A stretch of 35,243 nucleotides of DNA from Prevotella sp. (GTDB taxonomy: Bacteria; Bacteroidota; Bacteroidia; Bacteroidales; Bacteroidaceae): positions 1 to 35,243 of the forward strand of contig JAEEQB010000051.1 in NCBI GenBank assembly GCA_016285075.1, given 5' to 3'. The position numbers were made by a program, and so were the translations under genes. Below the pieces are notes generated by a model. That model saw only the letters and a program-made list of their open reading frames with translations, searched no databases and had not been told where the DNA came from. Shown in pieces: positions 7,129-16,467 of this stretch (position 1 is its first letter; every line of letters begins with the position of its first letter).

Positions 7129-8697
7129 ATGAAAGATATGATTAGCAAGATAACAGAACGATGCGTGACAGCTTTGTCATTAGTCATTTGCCCCTTGGCG
7201 TTAGGCTTGGTGCTTGTGGGCTGCAGTTCACCCCAGGTGCCTGCGAGCTACAAGGATGGTAAGGCGCTGCCCGATATCTACCCCGACTATGTAGGCGTGA
7301 CCGTGCCTGTGAACATGGCACCCCTGCATTTCCAGCTCATGCCTGTCAATGCACAGACGGAGGTTGTCACCCGGTTCCATTGCGGTGAAGAGGAAATAGT
7401 ATGCGGCGGGCGCCAGGCCATGCCCTCGGTCAGTGACTGGCAGCGGCTGGTGGCTGCTGCGTTGAAGGGTGATGCCTCACAGACCAAGAAGCCAATGCCC
7501 ATCACCGTGGAGGTGTTTGAGAACAAGACCGACGGATGGGTGCGTCACAAGCCCTTCCAGGTGAATGTCTCGCCCGATTCCATTGACAGCTGGCTCAGTT
7601 ACAGGCTCATCTCACCCTCCTATGTGGCCTTCGAGGAACTCACCATCAACCAGCGCTGCCTGGAGAACTTCGACGAGCGAGTCATCTACAACAACATGCT
7701 CTGCAGCGAAGAGGCCGAGGGGCAGTGCATCAACTGCCACAGCTACCAGAAGGGCAACCCCAACCGCATGCAGTTCCATGCACGACTGAACCACGGAGGC
7801 ACACTCATCAACTATGACGGAAAGCTGAGAAAGGTCAACCTCAAGACCGACAGCACCCTCTCGGCTGGTGTCTATCCGGCATGGCATCCCACGCTGCCCT
7901 TCATTGCCTATTCCACGAATATCACAAGGCAGATGTTCCACACGCTGGACATCAACAAGGTGGAGGTGTTCGATACACAGAGCGACCTGATACTCTACGA
8001 CCTGGAACGCAACGAGGTAATCAACGTGGAAAACAGCCCGCAGGAGTTCGAGGTGTTCCCCACATGGAGCCCTGACGGACGGTGGCTGTACTACTGCGCT
8101 GCTCACTTCGAGCAGCAGGACACCGTCAAATTCGAGGCTGAGCTCATCCGCAGGTATCAGGATCTGAAATACTGTATCTATCGTAAGCCTTTTGACCCCG
8201 ATAAACGCACCTTCGGCCCTTCTGAAATGGTGTTCGATGCTGCCTCACAAGGCCTCAGTGCCACACTGCCGCGCATCTCTCCCGACGGACGATGGCTCAT
8301 GCTCTCTGTGGGCAGCTGGGGATGCTTCCACATCTGGCATCGTGATGCCGACCTGTGGATAGGCGATGTTGCCACCATGGAGATGCATCCATGGAAAGAG
8401 GTGAACAGCACCCATACCGAGGCCTATCATACATGGAGTTCCAACGGGAGGTGGATAGTGTTCAGCAGCAGGCGTGATGACGGGAACTTCACACGACCCT
8501 TCTTTGCCCATGTCGACAAGGACGGACATGCCACGAAACCCTTTGAGCTGCCTACCGACAATCCCGACCGTCACCGTCAGCTGCTGAAGAGCTACAACAT
8601 CCCAGAGTTCATGCTGGGGCCTGTAACCATCAGTCCGCAGTCGTTTGCCGATGCCCTGAAAGGGGAACCCAGTCAGGCCACATTCGTCAGTAAGTAA
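7129..8697 (+). CDS. TolB-like PD40 beta-propeller lipoprotein with CxxCH motif
   Basis: A 522-residue exported lipoprotein: N-terminal signal with lipobox LVGC (C32), then a beta-propeller with PD40/WD40-like repeats (YPAWHPTLPFIAYST, FPTWSPDGRWLYY, LPRISPDGRWLMLSV, YHTWSSNGRWIVFSS). Between signal and propeller lies C192 and then C200-I-N-C-H204, a canonical CxxCH c-type haem attachment site, followed by HSYQKGNP and FHARLNHGG. The protein is therefore a candidate mono-haem periplasmic lipoprotein with a propeller platform. It follows the DUF6057-like gene by 67 bases. The propeller is clear; haem binding is inferred from the motif only. The signal peptide is encoded by degenerate TTTGTCA-like heptamers (7173-7193), as in gldN. 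Confidence 0.85.
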   Translation: MKDMISKITERCVTALSLVICPLALGLVLVGCSSPQVPASYKDGKALPDIYPDYVGVTVPVNMAPLHFQLMPVNAQTEVVTRFHCGEEEIVCGGRQAMPSVSDWQRLVAAALKGDASQTKKPMPITVEVFENKTDGWVRHKPFQVNVSPDSIDSWLSYRLISPSYVAFEELTINQRCLENFDERVIYNNMLCSEEAEGQCINCHSYQKGNPNRMQFHARLNHGGTLINYDGKLRKVNLKTDSTLSAGVYPAWHPTLPFIAYSTNITRQMFHTLDINKVEVFDTQSDLILYDLERNEVINVENSPQEFEVFPTWSPDGRWLYYCAAHFEQQDTVKFEAELIRRYQDLKYCIYRKPFDPDKRTFGPSEMVFDAASQGLSATLPRISPDGRWLMLSVGSWGCFHIWHRDADLWIGDVATMEMHPWKEVNSTHTEAYHTWSSNGRWIVFSSRRDDGNFTRPFFAHVDKDGHATKPFELPTDNPDRHRQLLKSYNIPEFMLGPVTISPQSFADALKGEPSQATFVSK

Positions 8698-8716
8698 GCT
8701 TTTCCTTGTGAATGCG

Positions 8717-8737
8717 TTAACCCGACATCGGGGTTAA
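8717..8737. terminator. possible bidirectional terminator between convergent genes
   Basis: TTAACCC (8717-8723) and GGGTTAA (8731-8737) form a 7-bp stem between the convergent TolB-like and BASS genes, overlapping the BASS stop codon. There is no long T tract, so this is tentative. Confidence 0.35.
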
Positions 8738-9666
8738 ACTTCGGAGTTGCCATGCTGGAAAAACCTCGCAGCAAGGGCACCGCTGATGTTATGCCACACG
8801 CTGAAGACGGCACCGGGGATGGTGGCCAGAGGGAAGGCTGCGAAGTGGAGGACTGCCAGCGAGGAGGCAAGGCCTGAGTTCTGCATACCCACCTCGATGC
8901 TCAGGGCTACACACTTGGGACGCGTAAGACGCAGCGCACGCCCTACGAGGTAACCCACAGTCAGGCCCAGCACATTGTGCAGCATCACCACGGCAATGAT
9001 GAGCAGACCACACGTCAGCAGTTTACCGGCATTGTGAGACACCACGATGCCCACCACCATGGCTATGCCCAGAGACGAGAAAGCAGGGAGATAAGGCACC
9101 ACAGCGCGCGTTATACGGGGAAGGAACCGCTGGCAGAGCAGACCCACAACGATGGGGGCAATCACCACATAGACAATGCTCAGCAGCATGCCTATGGTGT
9201 CGACCTCGACCATGGTGCCTGCCAGCAACAGCACCAGCAGCGGCGTCAGCAGCGGAGCCAGAAGCGTGGAAGTGGCTGTCATGCCTACCGACAGGGCCAG
9301 GTCACCCTTGGCCAGATAGGTAATGACGTTGGATGCCGTGCCGCCAGGGCAGCAGCCTACGAGTATCACACCCAGTGCCAGTTCCTTGGGCAGTCCGAAC
9401 AGCCAGGTAAGAAGCCACGCCAGCAGGGGCATGACAGTGAACTGGGCACAGCAGCCCAGGAGGATGTCCTTGGGATGGCTGAGCACCACACGGAAATCCT
9501 TGGGAGAAAGGGTGAGACCCATGCCGAACATGATGAGCCCCAGCAGGGGGTTGATGACCCACGTGTCAATCCACAGGAACGAAGGGGGGACGATGAGTGA
9601 CAGTGCTGCCACCAGGAGCACCAGAATGCCCATCCACTGGGCAATGAAATTGCAGATTGCTTTCAT
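8734..9666 (-). CDS. BASS-family sodium-dependent transporter (bile acid:Na+ symporter family)
   Basis: A 310-residue inner-membrane protein with about nine or ten hydrophobic helices spread over its full length. Diagnostic segments are MFGMGLTLSPKDF near 47-59, GCCPGGTASNVITYLAKGD around 104-122 (a discontinuous-helix sodium/substrate site) and EVGMQNSGLASSL in the second half. Bacterial members carry bile acids, pantothenate, keto acids or other organic anions with sodium; the substrate here is unknown. It is convergent with the TolB-like gene and lies about 110 bases downstream of the PIG-L gene on the same strand, so it may share that transcript. Confidence 0.9.
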   Translation of the reverse strand: MKAICNFIAQWMGILVLLVAALSLIVPPSFLWIDTWVINPLLGLIMFGMGLTLSPKDFRVVLSHPKDILLGCCAQFTVMPLLAWLLTWLFGLPKELALGVILVGCCPGGTASNVITYLAKGDLALSVGMTATSTLLAPLLTPLLVLLLAGTMVEVDTIGMLLSIVYVVIAPIVVGLLCQRFLPRITRAVVPYLPAFSSLGIAMVVGIVVSHNAGKLLTCGLLIIAVVMLHNVLGLTVGYLVGRALRLTRPKCVALSIEVGMQNSGLASSLAVLHFAAFPLATIPGAVFSVWHNISGALAARFFQHGNSEV

Positions 9667-9776
9667 GACTTTTCTTGTAATGTCGTTAACTACGATTGCC
9701 CGACATGCTTAGTTGGCAGGGGGACGATCGGGTGAATGATGGTTGTGTGTGAGGGTGGGGGGTGGAGTCCAGTGGC

Positions 9777-10919
9777 CTATGGGTGGTATTCCACAAAAGC
9801 CTCCATGGCTTCATAGCACGCCAGCCCGAGGTTGTCGTACAGTTGGGCAGTGGCTTTGTTACGGTCTTCTGCACGTTGCCAGAACAGCCGCTCGTCATTG
9901 CCGAGGAAAGGGGCACTCTCCATCTGGCTCTGATGGCGCAGGATGGCATTGCGCTTCTCACGCAGCTCCTCAGGACTCATGGGCACACACATCTCAATGT
10001 TCTCTATCTCCCATTCTGCCCAGGCTCCGCGATACATCCACACGCGGCAGTCTTTCAGCCACGTTGCCCCGCACTGCTTCTCCTCGTCGATGGCTGCCAG
10101 CACAGCATCCGTACACTTGCGGTGAGTGCCGTGAGGGTCGGCAAGGTCTGCTGCCACATAAATCTGGTGGGGCTCTATCTGCTGAAGCAGTTGCTGCACC
10201 ACACGTACGTCCTTCTCTGTCATGGGCAGTTTCTCCACCTTGCCGCTTTCGTAGAAGGGCAGGTCGAGGAAATGGATATGGTCTTTCTGTATGCCGTTGT
10301 ATTCACAGGCATTACGTGCCTCTCCACGGCGGATGAGCCCTTTGATGGTAAGTACGTCACGGTTGTCGGGAGCACCCTCACCCTTGCTTCTTAGAAAGGC
10401 CTTGACACTCTGGTAGCGATGCTTGATGACCTCATCGGAACCATTGGCAAACAGTTCGTTGAATCCATTGATGAAGTGCATGTAGAGACGCACCACCTCG
10501 TCGGCGACGGCAATGTTGCCACTGGTCTCGTAGGCTATGTGCACGTCATGGTTCTGCTGCATCAGACGGCGTATGGTGCCACCCATGGAGATGACATCGT
10601 CATCGGGATGGGGAGAGAAGACCACCACCCGCTTGGGGTAGGGCAGGGCACGTTCAGGACGTGTGGTGTCATCGGCATCAGGTTTGCCGCCAGGCCACCC
10701 GGTGATGGTGTGCTGGAGTATGTTGAACACCTCGATGTTGACAAGACCGGCAGAGCCGAATTGCTCAACGTAGTGCTGCAGGCCGTTGTCCACATAGTCC
10801 TTGGTGGAGAGTTTCAGCAGGGGCTTGCCCGTCTTGAAGCTAAGGCCGATGACATCCTGGCGCAACTGTTTGTTGGGGATGTGGTCAAAACTGATGGTAG
10901 AGGTCAAATTCAGATTCAT
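9777..10919 (-). CDS. PIG-L (LmbE-like) deacetylase, C-terminal half of a NagB/PIG-L fusion
   Basis: Probable zinc-dependent N-acetyl-glucosamine-type deacetylase. With the ATG at 10919 it is 380 residues; a longer reading needs a TTG at 10946. The PIG-L core starts at SPHPDDD (102-108), with the further metal-site segment DPHGTHRKC in the C-terminal half. The preceding ~100 residues (GKPLLKLSTKDY, NIEVFNILQHTITGWPGGKPDADD) closely recall the linker of the roughly 660-residue Bacteroides proteins annotated as glucosamine-6-phosphate deaminase, in which a NagB domain precedes PIG-L. Here the NagB half is absent, and the ~76 bases upstream before the GH2 gene cannot encode it. It sits between the GH2 and BASS genes on the same strand. 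Cytoplasmic (no signal peptide). Confidence 0.85.
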   Translation of the reverse strand: MNLNLTSTISFDHIPNKQLRQDVIGLSFKTGKPLLKLSTKDYVDNGLQHYVEQFGSAGLVNIEVFNILQHTITGWPGGKPDADDTTRPERALPYPKRVVVFSPHPDDDVISMGGTIRRLMQQNHDVHIAYETSGNIAVADEVVRLYMHFINGFNELFANGSDEVIKHRYQSVKAFLRSKGEGAPDNRDVLTIKGLIRRGEARNACEYNGIQKDHIHFLDLPFYESGKVEKLPMTEKDVRVVQQLLQQIEPHQIYVAADLADPHGTHRKCTDAVLAAIDEEKQCGATWLKDCRVWMYRGAWAEWEIENIEMCVPMSPEELREKRNAILRHQSQMESAPFLGNDERLFWQRAEDRNKATAQLYDNLGLACYEAMEAFVEYHP

Positions 10920-10995
10920 CGTTGTCTGTGTGTTTTTAGATTCCAACCGCTGAATGGAAGAAACGTCTGTTCAAAACGCAGAGTGGCACTGACGG

Positions 10996-13905
10996 CTAAT
11001 CAAAACGCAGGATGGCAGAGGCAACAGTCTTTCCGCTGACGAAGTGGGGCTGTGCTGAGGGACCGTTGAGGTCGGTGGTGTTCACCTTGTTGCGCACGGA
11101 GGGGATGAACCTGAGGAGCGAGATGCCTGTCTGTGGCAAATCGTAGAGCAGATGGTCGCGTCCGTCACAGGGAGTGAATACGCCTACATAGAGATGGTCG
11201 CCACTGAAGGGCAATGTAGGTGAAATGCCTATCTTGCCTTCGCTGGTTTCTATCTGCATCCATTTTATGTTGGAGAAATAACCTTTGAACTCAGGGTACT
11301 GCCACGACTCGCCGGGGATGGGGTCGTTGTAGTCTGTATGCCAATAGCCGTACTGAGGACCCTCCAGGCGGTTCTGCCACACGCGGTAGGGACCACGGCC
11401 TACCCATTGCTTGGACTTCACTTTGTCCTCGGGATAGTCGAAGCAGACGCCCATGAGGTCGACCACACCATTGAAACTGGCATAGGTGCTCAGCATCACT
11501 GTACCGTCATCGTTGAAACGCCAGGTGACTATATACAGGCTGCCGTGGCGGTAGTGTGCCTTCAGTTCGCCGTTCTCAAACTCGAAACCACTGAACTGCC
11601 CTTGGTCTTTATACTCGGTGTAGAGGGTTTTCTTCTGGAAGGCTTCTTTGTCGTCGTGGTTATAGAACCCGTCTTCCGAGCGGTCTGCACGCTTGGCAGC
11701 AATGAAGCGGGGACCATTGCTCATGGAGATGGTCCGGCCTTCAACCTGTACGTTCTGCAGGTAACCGTCTTTCTTGGAGAAGGTATAGGTCTTGCCGGCA
11801 GCTGAGACAGTTAACAGGTCGGAGGTTTCAGAAACGGTGGCAGAGCCATGGCCTTCGGAGAAATGGAAGGGGGAATGGGCATTGATGCGCATGCTCCATG
11901 TCTGGATTTCCTCGCCATAGGGGTCGGTGGCAGTGATTTGCAGGACATCGGCTTTCATGTCGGGAATGACATTGCTGAGGATATAGGCCTCTCCGGGCGG
12001 AACATCAGGCGACTTGATGGTGCCTTTGTGGACGGTGCTCACCGAAGACTGGCCGTATTCGGGCATGTTGAGAAGCTGATAGGTGAACTTACAGTCCTTC
12101 AGGTTGATGAAGTCATAGAGATTGGTCAGCCGTATGGCGTGGTTCAGCAGTTCCAGCTTGACAGGGCTCCATACCTGCTTGATGGTATAGTATGAACCTT
12201 CCTTCTCCATGTGGGGACCTACAATGCCGTCGGAACCGAAATTACCCACGGGGTCTAACAATGATGGATTGGCAGTTGACGGTTGGGAACCATTCTTTGC
12301 CGTATTATCCCAATCGGTGCGTAGGACAGCCTGATCCATCAGGTCCCAAAGGAAACCACCGGCACAGCGATTGTTGCTCATCATCAGCTCCCAATAATCA
12401 GCCAGTCCTGCCCCGTGACCTCCGTCATAGAGACCATGGAGGAATTCCGTGGGCATGAAGATTTCCTTCTGCCGCATATACTCTGCTGTCTCGCCCCAAG
12501 AGCGATAGTGCTTCGTTTCAAATCCGTTGCGGTTGGCCCAGGGATAGAGCACCACCCGTTGCTGAGGGTCGGACTTTGTAAAGAAGGGTTCTAAGTCATA
12601 GTTGAAACCTCCCTCGTTGCCATTGCTCCAGAAGATGATGGAAGGGTGGTTGACATCGCGTGTCACCATCTCCTCTACCAGCTGTGAGCCGATGATGGTC
12701 TCGTGGGCCCAATGCCAGCCCGGCAGTTCGCATTCCACGTAGAGACCCAAGGAGTCGCAGGCATCGAGAAACTCAGGGTCGGCAGGGTAGTGGGACAGAC
12801 GCACGGCATTCATGTTCATCGACTTGATGAGCTTCACGTCTTCTATGTTCTTTGCCTTCGAGAGTGTACGCCCTGTCTCTGGACGGAAGGAGTGGCGGTT
12901 CACACCTTTGATGATGACCTTCTGTCCGTTGATGAACACACCGTCATCATTGCATCCTTCCACATGGGGATAAGGTAAACCGACGCCCTTGAAACTGTGA
13001 TGGTACTCGATGGTGCGGAAACCAAAGCGCTGACGTTCCACATGGATAGCCTTGCCCTGCTGGTCTTTCAGTGTGAACACCGCAGTGTAAAGGTTGGGCT
13101 GCTCTGCATTCCACAGTTTGGGGCTCTTTACCGGGAAATCAATGTGGGTATGGTCACTGGCATTGCCAACGCCTTTCTTCCCGGCTACCTCTTTCCCGTA
13201 TGCATCGACGATGCTGACATCAACCGACCATCCAGGAAGTGCACGGTTGAGGAAGATGTCAGCCTGGAAACGCCCATCACCACGTGCATCAATAGCTACG
13301 CGGCTGATGTTCTGCGAAGGCTTGGCAATGATGAAGACTGGTCGCCAGATGCCACCGAAGTTCCAGTAGTCTGCACGGCGCTCTGCCAGGTTCACCTGGG
13401 GGTTGGTGCTCTCTTTCAGAACCTCTACCTCCAGACGGTTCTTCTTGGTACCGAAGAACACTCGGTCGCTCACATCGATGGTGTGGCGGGTGAAACCTCC
13501 CTGATATGTGCCGTTGCCTGCCTTGCGTCCGTTAATGGTGACACGGGCCTCGGTGAACACGGCTTCAAATATCAGCTGTATCTGACGCCCTTCCCATGCC
13601 TTGGGCAGGGTGAACTCTGTCTTGTAGTAGCCCTTTTCATCGGCTATGCCCTCAGGGGTGGCCTTGCCATAGAAGCGCATGCCATACTGGTAGGTGCCGA
13701 AACCCTGCAGTTCCCAGCAGGAGGGGACACCAATCTTTGTCCATTCACCGCTATGACGACCATCGGAACATTTAAAGTCCCACTGCACCATGTCGTCACA
13801 TCCCGTACCGCTGAGGTACTGCCGTTGCGTCTCAATGTCCTGAGCCATTGCTCCAAGCCAGCAAAATGCCGTCAAGAAGATGGCTGCTATCTTATTTGCT
13901 CTCAT
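10996..13905 (-). CDS. GH2 glycoside hydrolase (beta-galactosidase-like)
   Basis: A 969-residue secreted or periplasmic retaining glycosidase. Signal peptide MRANKIAAIFLTAFCWLGAMA; sugar-binding jelly roll with PSCWELQGFGTYQYGM and YWNFGGIWRPV; Ig-like domain (about 215-320) ending FGFRTIEYH; TIM barrel with GVNRHSFRPETG and SHYPADPEFLDACD. The acid/base is E431 in SNGNEGG and the nucleophile E487 in PTEFLHG. The C-terminal part has the LacZ-like WVGRGPYRVW strand and Bgal_small_N features, so all five domains seem present. The most likely activity is beta-galactosidase, but GH2 also holds glucuronidases and mannosidases. It diverges from the aldolase operon across a 110-bp gap with no promoter I can place with confidence. 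Confidence 0.9.
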   Translation of the reverse strand: MRANKIAAIFLTAFCWLGAMAQDIETQRQYLSGTGCDDMVQWDFKCSDGRHSGEWTKIGVPSCWELQGFGTYQYGMRFYGKATPEGIADEKGYYKTEFTLPKAWEGRQIQLIFEAVFTEARVTINGRKAGNGTYQGGFTRHTIDVSDRVFFGTKKNRLEVEVLKESTNPQVNLAERRADYWNFGGIWRPVFIIAKPSQNISRVAIDARGDGRFQADIFLNRALPGWSVDVSIVDAYGKEVAGKKGVGNASDHTHIDFPVKSPKLWNAEQPNLYTAVFTLKDQQGKAIHVERQRFGFRTIEYHHSFKGVGLPYPHVEGCNDDGVFINGQKVIIKGVNRHSFRPETGRTLSKAKNIEDVKLIKSMNMNAVRLSHYPADPEFLDACDSLGLYVECELPGWHWAHETIIGSQLVEEMVTRDVNHPSIIFWSNGNEGGFNYDLEPFFTKSDPQQRVVLYPWANRNGFETKHYRSWGETAEYMRQKEIFMPTEFLHGLYDGGHGAGLADYWELMMSNNRCAGGFLWDLMDQAVLRTDWDNTAKNGSQPSTANPSLLDPVGNFGSDGIVGPHMEKEGSYYTIKQVWSPVKLELLNHAIRLTNLYDFINLKDCKFTYQLLNMPEYGQSSVSTVHKGTIKSPDVPPGEAYILSNVIPDMKADVLQITATDPYGEEIQTWSMRINAHSPFHFSEGHGSATVSETSDLLTVSAAGKTYTFSKKDGYLQNVQVEGRTISMSNGPRFIAAKRADRSEDGFYNHDDKEAFQKKTLYTEYKDQGQFSGFEFENGELKAHYRHGSLYIVTWRFNDDGTVMLSTYASFNGVVDLMGVCFDYPEDKVKSKQWVGRGPYRVWQNRLEGPQYGYWHTDYNDPIPGESWQYPEFKGYFSNIKWMQIETSEGKIGISPTLPFSGDHLYVGVFTPCDGRDHLLYDLPQTGISLLRFIPSVRNKVNTTDLNGPSAQPHFVSGKTVASAILRFD

Positions 13906-14015
13906 AGTACCTTAATCTGTTTGATAAATGACTCCCTTTTTGGTGGTTTGTACCCCTTATATGAGTTACAAAAACGCTGTTGGCACGTCAATATTATGTC
14001 TTTACACTAACGATT

Positions 14016-14948
14016 ATGAAGTATAACAACCCCCTTTGTGGCATCATACCGCCACTGGTAACCCCTTTGAAGAATAACGAGACACTTGACGTGGAGAGTC
14101 TCGAACGTTTGATAGAACACCTGATAGCAGGCGGAGTACACGGACTGTTTATCCTCGGAACCACAGGCGAGGAGCAGAGCCTGAGCTACGGTGTACGTAA
14201 GCAGATGATCAAGGAGTCATGCCGCATCAATAACGGAAGGCTTCCTCTTTTGGCTTGTGTTACCGACACCAGCATTGTGGAGAGTATCAAACTGGCCCAT
14301 GTAGCTGCCGACTGTGGAGCCGACGGCGTGGTGAGTGCACCGCCTTATTATTTTGCAACAGGACAGCCGGAACTGGCACAGTTTTACGAGGAGTTAGTGC
14401 CACAGCTGCCACTTCCGGTATTTCTTTATAACATGCCAAGCCATGTCAAAGTCAGCTTTGCACCTGATACTGTAAGGCGCATTGCCCAGAACCCGCAGGT
14501 GGTTGGCTTTAAGGACAGTTCTGCCAATGCCGTCTATTTCCAGTCGGTCATGTACAAGATGCGGGAACGTCCGGACTTTGCCATGCTGGTAGGGCCGGAG
14601 GAGATTACGGGAGAATGTGTGCTCATGGGTGCCCATGGTGGTATCAATGGCGGTGCCAACATGTTCCCGGAACTGTATGTGGCCATGTACGATGCTGCCC
14701 GTCAGGGACAGCTGGAACGTGTGCGACAGCTTCAGCATTTCATCATGCAGATATCTTCTACCATCTATACTGTAGGCAAACATGGCTCCAGCTATCTGAA
14801 GGGCTTGAAGTGCGCCCTCTCTCTGCTTGGTGTTATCAACGATGATTTCGTGGCTTCACCTTTCTACAAGTTCAATGCTCCGGAACGTGAGAAAATCAAG
14901 GAGGCACTTGATGCCTTGCCCATAGAGAATGGAAAACTGATGATTTAA
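14016..14948 (+). CDS. DHDPS/N-acetylneuraminate lyase family aldolase
   Basis: A 310-residue cytoplasmic class I aldolase of the DapA/NanA superfamily. The Schiff-base lysine is K166 (VVGFKDSS), the catalytic tyrosine Y138 (FLYNMP), and the keto-acid binding loop is GTTGE (48-52). The ATG at 14016 is chosen over an upstream TTG at 13980 because alignment to the family begins just after it (MKYNNPLCGIIPPLVTPL). The context, upstream of an SSS symporter (31-base gap) and a LacZ-type GH2, argues for a catabolic sugar-acid or sialic-acid lyase rather than the lysine-pathway DapA. The substrate is not settled by sequence, as GTTGE is shared by several subfamilies. Confidence 0.88.
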   Translation: MKYNNPLCGIIPPLVTPLKNNETLDVESLERLIEHLIAGGVHGLFILGTTGEEQSLSYGVRKQMIKESCRINNGRLPLLACVTDTSIVESIKLAHVAADCGADGVVSAPPYYFATGQPELAQFYEELVPQLPLPVFLYNMPSHVKVSFAPDTVRRIAQNPQVVGFKDSSANAVYFQSVMYKMRERPDFAMLVGPEEITGECVLMGAHGGINGGANMFPELYVAMYDAARQGQLERVRQLQHFIMQISSTIYTVGKHGSSYLKGLKCALSLLGVINDDFVASPFYKFNAPEREKIKEALDALPIENGKLMI

Positions 14949-14979
14949 CAACAATTCCGGTAACAGGCTCCAGCATATT

Positions 14980-16455
14980 ATGCATACAATAGACTTTGTC
15001 GTCTTCCTGGTTTTCACCATTGGCGTGGTCATCTTCGGCTGCAGCTTCTTTCGAAAGGGGAGCTCTGCCGATGAGTTCACCTCAGCCGGGCACTCCATTC
15101 CCGGTTGGGTGGTGGGCATGTCTATCTTTGCCACCTATGTCAGCAGTATCTCTTATATAGGCTATCCTGGCAAGGCGTTTGCTGCCGATTGGAATGCCTT
15201 TGTCTTCTCGCTGAGCATTCCCATTGCCAGCTACTTTGCTGCCAAGTACTTCGTGCCCTTCTACAGGAAAAGCGGCTCAGTGTCAGCCTATACCTTCCTG
15301 GAGGAGAAGTTCGGTGCCTGGGCCAGGCTCTATGCATCGGCATGTTACCTGCTCACCCAGATAGCACGTATGGGTAGTATACTCTACTTGCTGGCTGTAC
15401 CTATGTACATCCTCATGGGGTGGAACATTCACATGGTGATTATCCTCACTTCCATCGGCATCATCATCTATTCTATGTTAGGCGGTTTGAAGGCTGTTAT
15501 CTGGGCTGATGCCATCCAGGGTATCATCCTCATTGGAGGTGCCATTCTCTGTCTCTGCCTCCTGCTTTTCCGTATGCCAGAGGGACCGATGCAGGCTTTC
15601 GATCTGGCCGTCAATGCCCCTGTGGGCAATAAGTTCTCGTTAGGTGAGTTCTCGCTTGACTTGACGAAGTCTACCTTCTGGGTGTGCCTCGTCTATGGAA
15701 TCTTCATCAACCTCCAGAACTATGGTATTGACCAGAACTACGTGCAACGCTACCATGCTGCCAAGACCGATCGTGACGCTCGTTTCTCGGCTCTCTTCGG
15801 TGGTTATCTGTTTATCCCTGTGTCGGCCTTGTTCTTCCTCATCGGTACAGCTCTCTACAGCTACTATACTGCCAATCCGCAGCTATTGCCTGCAGAGATT
15901 GCAGCCAAGCCCGACTATGTGTTCCCGCATTTCATCGTATCAGAACTGCCTGTGGGGCTGCGAGGCTTGCTGATTGCCAGTATCTTTGCTGCCGGCATGA
16001 GCACTGTCTCCACGAGTGTCACATCGGCTGCCACCATCGTGCTGACCGACTATTTCAAACCCTTCTTCCAAGGGGCAACTGACCGCCACCACTTGGCTGT
16101 GCTCCGCATTTCAAGCGTCATTGTGGGTGTGCTGGGCATTATCGTTGCCATAGCCATGCTGAGCGTGGAAAGCATCATTGATGCCTGGTGGACACTGTCG
16201 AGCATCTTCTCTGGAGGTATGCTCGGACTGTTCCTCTTAGGTTGTATCCCCAAGAAAATCAATCGCATGGCTGCCCTCATAGGCTGCGTTGCAGGAGTGG
16301 CTGTCATAGCTTGGATTTCACTTGCCGACCTGTGGCATCTGCCCGGTATCCATCTCCATGGCTATCTCGCCATAGTGCTGGGCACTACTACCATTTTCTT
16401 CACAGGATTCCTGCTGACGTTGCTTCTTAGTTCCCGCTGTTCTTCCAAAGCCTAA
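14980..16455 (+). CDS. SSS-family sodium:solute symporter
   Basis: A 491-residue inner-membrane transporter with about 12-13 hydrophobic helices. The start is typical of the family (IDFVVFLVFTIGVVIFGCSFFRKG in two parts, then SADEFTSAGHSIPGWVVGMSIFATYVSS, the first helices with the sodium-site region). Further hallmarks are the YSMLGGLKAVIWADAIQG segment and FAAGMSTVSTSVTSAATIV in the second half. SSS members move sugars, sialic acid, amino acids or myo-inositol with sodium. Lying 31 bases after the aldolase gene and 12 bases before a GH2, it probably imports the sugar that the aldolase cleaves; sialic acid is one candidate. Confidence 0.92.
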   Translation: MHTIDFVVFLVFTIGVVIFGCSFFRKGSSADEFTSAGHSIPGWVVGMSIFATYVSSISYIGYPGKAFAADWNAFVFSLSIPIASYFAAKYFVPFYRKSGSVSAYTFLEEKFGAWARLYASACYLLTQIARMGSILYLLAVPMYILMGWNIHMVIILTSIGIIIYSMLGGLKAVIWADAIQGIILIGGAILCLCLLLFRMPEGPMQAFDLAVNAPVGNKFSLGEFSLDLTKSTFWVCLVYGIFINLQNYGIDQNYVQRYHAAKTDRDARFSALFGGYLFIPVSALFFLIGTALYSYYTANPQLLPAEIAAKPDYVFPHFIVSELPVGLRGLLIASIFAAGMSTVSTSVTSAATIVLTDYFKPFFQGATDRHHLAVLRISSVIVGVLGIIVAIAMLSVESIIDAWWTLSSIFSGGMLGLFLLGCIPKKINRMAALIGCVAGVAVIAWISLADLWHLPGIHLHGYLAIVLGTTTIFFTGFLLTLLLSSRCSSKA

Positions 16456-16467
16456 AAGACTATAGTC

